17,626 bases of DNA from an uncultured Eubacteriales bacterium (GTDB lineage: Bacteria > Bacillota_I > Bacilli_A > RF39 > UBA660). Numbering within the stretch: the stretch's first letter is position 1; each line of letters starts with the position of its first letter. Positions 13,675 through 17,626 of this stretch are shown here, piece after piece. The notes under the pieces are model-generated. The model searched no databases, was not told the DNA's origin, and saw only the letters and a list, made by a program, of their open reading frames with translations. The stretch spans positions 1 through 17,626 of the forward strand of contig CAJJKI010000019.1 of NCBI GenBank assembly GCA_905188025.1. Reading direction: 5' to 3'. The position numbers were made by a program, and so were the translations under genes.

Positions 13675-14790
13675 TTATTTTAGATATTTAAATAAATAAT
13701 AAGCAGATTTATATTCTTTATAGAATGTTTTTACTATTTGGTTATTTATCTTTCTAGGAGATGGATTTTTAAGATAATGATAGATATATAGTATTTGATC
13801 AGTTTTATTTAGTAGATCTTTGAATTTAAGATCGGGATTATAAGAAGATTTATTGATTTTAGTTAGTAGTATTTTATTAATTTTTTTATTAGTATAGATA
13901 ACTGTATCATTAATATTAAATACTTTTCCAAGATACTCAAGGGTATCAATATATTTAGTTATGGTAGGAAACTCAGGAGTTTTTTGATAAGTTAAATTTA
14001 AATCTTTAAAGGTGTACTTTTTGCCAAGATATTTTTTATATATTTTCATGGTGTCATTATAACCATATTTTAGATTTTTTCTAGCTTGTTTGGAATCAAA
14101 TACTAAAGGGATACCAATATTGTTTTGAGGTTTTATATATACAATATTTTCTTTTTTGATAGGAATATGTATTTTATTTAAACTACTTATATCGACTATT
14201 ATGAATTTTTGGGCACCCATTCTTTTAGCTAATTCAATGGGCATAGTTTTGCGGAAACCACCATCGATATATTTATTTTCTTCTATTTCTTTTATTTTGA
14301 ATACAGGGAATACTGTTGATGATGCTATTAGATAGTCAATAAATTTAGTACGAGGAATTTCTCTTTTAGTTAACTCTACTAATTGCATACTGGGATATTT
14401 TACGGTAGTTAAGCCATAGTCTATAGAAGAAGAATATATTTTATTTAAATCGAGGCAATTTAGAAGATTGTTTTTGAGATTGCTTGGTTCTAGGCCTCCG
14501 CGACGAGCTGATTTTAAATAGTTCATAACAAGTTCTGGATCAGAATTATAAGTTATATTGTCAGGAAATACGGTATTAAGATTAATATTTTTCCATAACT
14601 CTTCAGCTTCTTTTAAGGTCCCTTGGACGTAGAGGGCTCCATTTATTGAGCCAATTGAGGCTCCTGTTACAATATCACATTTGATATTTAGTTCTTCAAG
14701 AGCACGCCATACTCCTACTTCATAAGCTCCACGAGAGCCTCCTCCAGAAAAAATTAAGGCAGTTTTTTGATTATTTTCTTTACTATTCAT
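13675..14790 (-). CDS. Patatin-like phospholipase (RssA-type)
   Basis: A 371-residue protein with the patatin core at its N-terminus: the oxyanion loop GGGSRGAY (16-23), nucleophile motif GASIG with Ser45, and catalytic DGG with Asp176. Ser45 and Asp176 form the expected dyad, so it should be an active acyl hydrolase on lipids. The region after about 200 is specific to bacterial cytosolic relatives and holds basic, Lys-rich stretches. No signal peptide or membrane helix is seen, so it acts in the cytosol or at the inner membrane face. The ATG at 14790 has GGAGG six bases upstream. Its promoter is nearly the same as that of the neighbouring DUF362 gene. The physiological substrate is unknown. 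Confidence 0.92.
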   Translation of the reverse strand: MNSKENNQKTALIFSGGGSRGAYEVGVWRALEELNIKCDIVTGASIGSINGALYVQGTLKEAEELWKNINLNTVFPDNITYNSDPELVMNYLKSARRGGLEPSNLKNNLLNCLDLNKIYSSSIDYGLTTVKYPSMQLVELTKREIPRTKFIDYLIASSTVFPVFKIKEIEENKYIDGGFRKTMPIELAKRMGAQKFIIVDISSLNKIHIPIKKENIVYIKPQNNIGIPLVFDSKQARKNLKYGYNDTMKIYKKYLGKKYTFKDLNLTYQKTPEFPTITKYIDTLEYLGKVFNINDTVIYTNKKINKILLTKINKSSYNPDLKFKDLLNKTDQILYIYHYLKNPSPRKINNQIVKTFYKEYKSAYYLFKYLK

Positions 14791-14835
14791 AATAAGCCTC
14801 CATTTATAATATTTATGATTATTCTTGATAGTTTA

Positions 14836-14864
14836 ATTTTAGCAAATGTTAGATATTTTGTCTA
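14836..14864 (-). promoter_or_regulatory. Promoter of the patatin-like gene
   Basis: TAGACA (14864-14859 on the minus strand), a 17-base spacer and TAAAAT (14841-14836). The spacer ends TTTGC directly before TAAAAT, very like the DUF362 promoter at 15852-15880. The start falls near 14829. Confidence 0.6.
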
Positions 14865-14884
14865 TGTGATAATTTTAAATTATG

Positions 14885-14914
14885 AGAGAAAAAGAGACTT
14901 ATGTAAAGCCTCTT
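14885..14914 (-). terminator. Terminator of the DUF362 gene
   Basis: AAGAGGCTT (14914-14906 on the minus strand) pairs with AAGTCTCTT (14900-14892), nine pairs with one G-U, around the loop TACAT, then runs into TTTCTC. It lies about 45 bases after the DUF362 stop. Confidence 0.75.
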
Positions 14915-14957
14915 GATTATATTTTTTGATTTTATTATTTTGAGAATATTTAGTATA

Positions 14958-15839
14958 TTAATTTTCATCAATATTTATTAATTCATATTCTTTATTACCT
15001 ACTTGTAATTCATAGGCACTATCAATAGTATGAACACCATTTCTTGATTCTATTCTTTCTATTAGATGATCTTTTCCAGGATCATTTGAATTATATACTA
15101 GGTCTAAGCAAGCTTTATCTATAGCAACAGGATCTGTTGATGCAAGGATACCAATATCTTTCATGCAGGGATCTTCTGCTACAGCACAACAATCACAATC
15201 TACGGACATATTACACATAACATTAATATATGCAATTTTTCCTTTGAAAAGATTTACTACTGATGAAGCGGCATCAGCCATTGATTCAAGGAATAAGTCA
15301 TGATTAGCAGTCCATAATTTTGATGGGTCTCCTGCTCCATGAATGTAAGCTTTTCCGTAAGAGGAGGCACATCCAATAGATAGTTGTTTTAGAGCGCCGC
15401 CATATCCTCCCATAGGGTGACCTTTGAAATGTGATAGAACTAGCATTGAATTATATGAATCAATATTTTTACCAAGATAATTCTTTTTAATTACTTTACC
15501 ATTAGGAATTGATATTTCTTTATCAGGACCTTCAGCATCTAATAAATCTACTGGAAAATACTTGGTCCATTCATGCTCTGATAATAATTTTTTATGTTTT
15601 TCAGTAGTATTTCTTGCTCCATCATAAGCAGTATTGCATTCTACGACTGTTCCATTTACGTATTCAATTATTTCTTTAAAATATTCAGGGTGAAGAAAGT
15701 TTTGGTTACCAGCTTCTCCTGAATGAACTTTAACAGCTACTTTACCAGGTAATTCAATATTTAAATGCTTATAGATATTTACTAATGAGGCACTACTTAA
15801 ATCTTTTGTGAAATATACTTTACTTTTCGTTAATATCAC
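14958..15839 (-). CDS. DUF362 domain-containing protein
   Basis: A 293-residue cytosolic protein of the DUF362 family, often annotated as a putative iron-sulfur protein of unknown role. Recognisable features are KVAVKVHSGEAGNQNFL near 33-49, LSHFKGHPMGGYGGALKQLSIGCAS at 135-159, and a cysteine cluster C209, C215, C217, C218, C225 (pattern CDCC...PC) followed by GILASTDPVAIDKAC. The cysteines could hold a metal or cluster; this is inference. The start is uncertain: the GTG at 15839 is only one base after AGGAG, too close for normal initiation. The next in-frame codons are ATA, TTA and ACG, and homologous-looking sequence (KSKVYFT) starts immediately after, so ATA at 15836 is a real alternative. 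It is transcribed alone and ends at a terminator. Confidence 0.88.
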   Translation of the reverse strand: MILTKSKVYFTKDLSSASLVNIYKHLNIELPGKVAVKVHSGEAGNQNFLHPEYFKEIIEYVNGTVVECNTAYDGARNTTEKHKKLLSEHEWTKYFPVDLLDAEGPDKEISIPNGKVIKKNYLGKNIDSYNSMLVLSHFKGHPMGGYGGALKQLSIGCASSYGKAYIHGAGDPSKLWTANHDLFLESMADAASSVVNLFKGKIAYINVMCNMSVDCDCCAVAEDPCMKDIGILASTDPVAIDKACLDLVYNSNDPGKDHLIERIESRNGVHTIDSAYELQVGNKEYELINIDEN

Positions 15840-15851
15840 GCTCCTAAGATA

Positions 15852-15880
15852 ATTTTAGCAACTTTTTAAAATTATGTCTA
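15852..15880 (-). promoter_or_regulatory. Candidate promoter of the DUF362 gene
   Basis: TAGACA (15880-15875 on the minus strand), a 17-base spacer and TAAAAT (15857-15852). The start would fall near 15845, practically at the AGGAG, giving an extremely short leader. The match to the patatin promoter supports it; the leader length argues against it. Confidence 0.45.
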
Positions 15881-15901
15881 TCTTTTTATAAGAATATGTT
15901 A

Positions 15902-15907
15902 TATAAT
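15902..15907 (+). promoter_or_regulatory. Candidate -10 box for the tRNA pair
   Basis: TATAAT lies 30 bases before the tRNA-Thr gene, but no convincing -35 box is seen at the right distance. It is divergent from the DUF362 promoter. Confidence 0.35.
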
Positions 15908-15931
15908 TATATTACGTTTACAATTTATTAG

Positions 15932-16005
15932 GCCGCTTTAGTTCAGTGGTAGAACAGAAGCATGGTAAGCTTCAGAGGGCAGTTCAATTCTGCCAAGCGG
16001 CACCA
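15932..16005 (+). tRNA. tRNA-Thr (anticodon GGT), CCA encoded
   Basis: A full cloverleaf is visible. Acceptor GCCGCTT pairs with AAGCGGC, the D stem is GTTC/GAAC, the anticodon stem GAAGC/GCTTC encloses the loop ATGGTAA with anticodon GGT at 15964-15966, and the T arm is GGCAG-TTCAATT-CTGCC. Discriminator A is followed by an encoded CCA. It reads ACC/ACU threonine codons. It is first of two tRNAs 10 bases apart, probably one transcript. Confidence 0.93.
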
Positions 16006-16015
16006 TTATTTATAT

Positions 16016-16101
16016 GCAAGGATGGCGGAATCGGTAGACGCGCTACTTTGAGGTGGTAGTGGCCTATGGCTGTGGGAGTTCAAGTCTCCTTTCTTGCACC
16101 A
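16016..16101 (+). tRNA. tRNA-Leu (anticodon GAG), CCA encoded
   Basis: A class II tRNA with a long variable arm (GGCC-TAT-GGCT). Acceptor GCAAGGA pairs with TTCTTGC (one G-T), the anticodon stem CTACT/GGTAG encloses TTGAGGT with anticodon GAG at 16050-16052, and the T arm contains GTTCAAGTC. CCA is encoded. It reads CUC/CUU leucine codons. Confidence 0.93.
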
Positions 16102-16136
16102 GATTTGATTGATACTCGAACTTTTCGAGATAATAT

Positions 16137-16177
16137 AAAAACTACTTTCAAAATTAAATTGAGAGTAGTTTTATTTT
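16137..16177. terminator. Bidirectional terminator between the tRNAs and the orphan gene
   Basis: AAAACTACT (16138-16146) pairs with AGTAGTTTT (16164-16172), with an additional TC/GA pair inside. T-rich sequence follows on both strands (TTTTATTTT on plus, TTTTT on minus). It would end the tRNA transcript on plus and the convergent gene ending at 16218 on minus. Confidence 0.75.
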
Positions 16178-16217
16178 GACAATTTAGTTCTTCACAATAT
16201 TGTAAAATCAATATCAA

Positions 16218-17051
16218 TTATTGTTTTGTTCTTTTTAATACTTTTTGTATTGACTCTGTTTCATAATTTACTTCAAAATTATTTCTTAATTGTTGGAGTA
16301 TTTGCTTTTTTTGATGAGAAAGTTTTGAACTATCTTTTTTCACAAATTTTAATCCACATAAATATTGAACTAAATCTGGATCATATAATGTATCATTCAA
16401 AGTTTCTAAAATTCCTATTTTTAACATTCCTATTTTAGAACTTAAAAGTTTATACATTTCTTCATCACTATAATTTTGTAAAAACTCATGACAGCTCCAG
16501 CTACCTCTATCCAATTGATACATAGCTTCGTTATGGCATAGTAATTCTATTGGGTCGTCTTTTAATATTTCTTGTTTAGATTGACTAAATGCTTTATTTC
16601 TTTCCTCTAATGTTTGTTTAATTAATAATAAATTTTCTTTTTCCGATTCGCTAGATGAATTTTGTAATCTTCTATCTAAATTTCTTATTTCTCTAGTGCA
16701 AACTTTAGTAAAGAAAGAATCCCCAAAATCCTCCTTATTACATAAATGTTTTTCACTAAATAATAAATAGTTTGAAGCAAAATTAGTCTGCCAGTCATAT
16801 GTAAAATAAATTTCCATAAGTTTTTGTATATTTATATTTGGAGAGATTAAATAATTATTAATATCTAATCCTCTTTTTTGTATTGCTTTATCATCAAAAT
16901 GTAGTAAATCATCAAATTCCCAACCCACATTTTTTACTCTTTTTCTTAGTTCAATTTCAGCATATTTTCTCAACATATCAGCATTTCTATTATCTAAGAT
17001 AATTAAAATTAAATTTGATATGCTAATGTTTTTTAAATTTTCAAATTCCAT
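16218..17051 (-). CDS. Hypothetical protein, no recognised family
   Basis: I do not recognise this 277-residue protein. It has no signal peptide or membrane helix and looks like a mostly helical cytosolic protein. The N-terminus (about 1-65) is leucine- and charge-rich with WEFDDLLHFDD at 44-54. The middle (about 118-165) is strongly charged (REIRNLDRRLQ, SESEKENLL, KQTLEERNKAF) and could form a coiled coil. The C-terminal third contains GSWSCHEFLQNY and YDPDLVQYLCGLKF, and the tail is basic. Six cysteines and a few histidines are scattered without a clear zinc motif. The ATG has AGGAGGG four to five bases upstream and a TGATATAAT promoter element, so it is a real, well-expressed-looking gene. 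It stands alone, convergent with the tRNAs, and neighbours give no hint of its function. Confidence 0.75.
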   Translation of the reverse strand: MEFENLKNISISNLILIILDNRNADMLRKYAEIELRKRVKNVGWEFDDLLHFDDKAIQKRGLDINNYLISPNINIQKLMEIYFTYDWQTNFASNYLLFSEKHLCNKEDFGDSFFTKVCTREIRNLDRRLQNSSSESEKENLLLIKQTLEERNKAFSQSKQEILKDDPIELLCHNEAMYQLDRGSWSCHEFLQNYSDEEMYKLLSSKIGMLKIGILETLNDTLYDPDLVQYLCGLKFVKKDSSKLSHQKKQILQQLRNNFEVNYETESIQKVLKRTKQ

Positions 17052-17070
17052 ATATTACCCTCCTAATATA

Positions 17071-17079
17071 ATTATATCA
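17071..17079 (-). promoter_or_regulatory. Extended -10 promoter of the orphan gene
   Basis: TGATATAAT on the minus strand, about 20 bases before the ATG at 17051. TTTAAA 18 bases further upstream is a weak -35. The surrounding 16 bases (17070-17085) are identical to the promoter of the CinA-like operon. Confidence 0.5.
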
Positions 17080-17122
17080 TAATTATTATATATTTTTAAA
17101 GTTTTTTATTCTTCTTTCTTTT

Positions 17123-17150
17123 TTGTATTAATTTTATAGTTATTCATAAT
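17123..17150 (+). promoter_or_regulatory. Candidate promoter of the collagen-like gene
   Basis: TTGTAT (17123-17128) and CATAAT (17145-17150) are spaced by 16 bases, giving a start near 17157 and a leader of about 40 bases. A TATAAT at 17178-17183 is too close to the ribosome binding site to serve. Confidence 0.35.
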
Positions 17151-17199
17151 TGATACAAATAATGAAAATTCATAAACTATAATGAAAGGTGGTTTATGG

Positions 17200-17626
17200 A
17201 TGAATAATAATAATTATTCAGATAGAGTTAGACGTATTCTAGAAGAAGGTAAAAGGTGTAATAAAAACTATGGTTGTTGTGGTAGTGTAACTGGTGCTAG
17301 AGGTGCTACGGGGCCAACTGGACCTACTGGACCAACAGGCCCTGCTGGTGGAGTAACAGTTACTGTTGGAACTACAACTACTGGTGCTCCTGGTACTGAT
17401 GCAAGTGTTGTAAACTCTGGTACTGATGAGAATGTTATTTTAGATTTCACTATCCCAGCTGGAGCGACTGGTCCTACTGGACCTACTGGAGCTACTGGAG
17501 CTACCGGTGAAACTGGAGCGACTGGTCCTACTGGACCTACGGGAGCTACCGGTGAAACTGGAGCAACTGGTCCTACTGGAGCTACTGGAGCTACCGGTGA
17601 AACTGGAGCGACTGGTCCTACTGGAC
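17200..17626 (+). CDS. Collagen-like Gly-X-Thr repeat protein (partial, runs off the window)
   Basis: At least 142 codons are open to the window edge. The start is the ATG at 17200, seven bases after AAAGGTGG; an ATG four bases earlier stops after three codons. The N-terminus (MNNNNYSDRVRRILEEGKRC) is followed by NYGCCGS, then a first run of GxT triplets (GATGPTGPTGPTGPAG). A non-collagen spacer follows (about residues 48-86), ending in ENVILDFTIPAGATG, and then long GPT/GAT/GET triplets. Such proteins in Bacillota (BclA-like and relatives) form triple-helical filaments on the cell or spore surface; many Thr are potential glycosylation sites. There is no signal peptide, as in exosporium-type members. 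Its base composition is clearly richer in GC than its neighbours because of the Gly/Pro/Ala/Thr codons. A C-terminal globular domain may lie beyond the window. Confidence 0.88.
   Translation, partial: MNNNNYSDRVRRILEEGKRCNKNYGCCGSVTGARGATGPTGPTGPTGPAGGVTVTVGTTTTGAPGTDASVVNSGTDENVILDFTIPAGATGPTGPTGATGATGETGATGPTGPTGATGETGATGPTGATGATGETGATGPTG
17461..17626 (+). repeat. In-frame tandem repeats in the collagen-like gene
   Basis: A unit beginning GGAGCGACTGGTCC recurs at 17461, 17515, 17560 and 17605, giving periods of 54, 45 and 45 bases. Units differ by loss of 9-base (one Gly-X-Y triplet) blocks, so the frame is kept. This is the pattern expected of slippage or recombination in a length-variable surface protein. 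Confidence 0.85.

Noticed and set aside
16115..16129. CTCGAA/TTCGAG hairpin just after tRNA-Leu as the tRNA terminator
   Set aside because: No T-run follows it; the hairpin at 16137-16177 has one. It may be a processing signal.
17268..17450. Minus-strand Pro/Val-rich frame of 60 codons
   Set aside because: It is the reverse complement of the Gly-X-Thr collagen repeat.
17461..17626. Regular repeats resembling a CRISPR array
   Set aside because: The repeats are contiguous, in frame and encode Gly-X-Y triplets; there are no unique spacers or cas genes.

Overview
The window looks like a piece of chromosome from a very AT-rich, low-GC Gram-positive bacterium (Bacillota; a gut Bacilli/Erysipelotrichia-like or 'RF39'-like lineage would fit, but that is inference). 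Support: AGGAGG-type ribosome binding sites, TTGACA/TATAAT promoters with 17-bp spacers, YtrA-type GntR/ABC and BmrCD/LmrCD-type exporter operons, an undecaprenol-kinase-type DgkA, and a Gly-X-Thr collagen-like surface protein. Sixteen complete protein genes lie on the minus strand; two tRNAs, a putative small RNA and the collagen-like gene lie on the plus strand. Stops are TAA (14) or TAG (2), never TGA.

Layout, left to right. 1-1304: a minus-strand nucleotide-metabolism cluster (dCMP deaminase, then a CYTH protein, then the first codons of a nucleoside-diphosphate-kinase-like gene running off the edge). 1305-1614: a gap holding a plus-strand putative small RNA with its own promoter and a strong terminator. 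1615-3609: a tight operon in the order CinA-like amidohydrolase, YbaK-type deacylase, chloramphenicol-acetyltransferase-fold protein, DgkA/UdpK-type lipid kinase. 3672-5517: a GntR regulator, ABC ATPase and ABC permease operon with a consensus promoter whose start region is covered by a 9-bp inverted-repeat operator. 5590-5742: an unexplained AT-rich block of nested inverted repeats. 5750-8413: a P-type cation ATPase behind a leader resembling the NiCo (czcD) metal riboswitch, including a P1 helix that excludes an intrinsic terminator. 8484-12531: two overlapping ABC half-exporters forming a heterodimer with one degenerate and one consensus ATP site; the second subunit carries a roughly 190-residue extra loop. 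12737-14790: an M23/LytM peptidase with no usable ATG/GTG/TTG start, and a patatin-like lipase upstream. 14958-15839: a DUF362 protein with a promoter nearly identical to that of the patatin gene. 15932-16101: tRNA-Thr(GGT) and tRNA-Leu(GAG). 16218-17051: an orphan cytosolic protein. 17200 to the end: a collagen-like protein cut by the window edge.

Most genes are ordinary housekeeping or envelope/transport functions. I do not see a clear new multi-gene system. The items most worth attention are the metal-riboswitch/ATPase pair, the M23 gene that appears to start at AUU or AUA, the unassigned plus-strand small RNA, and the nested-palindrome block.
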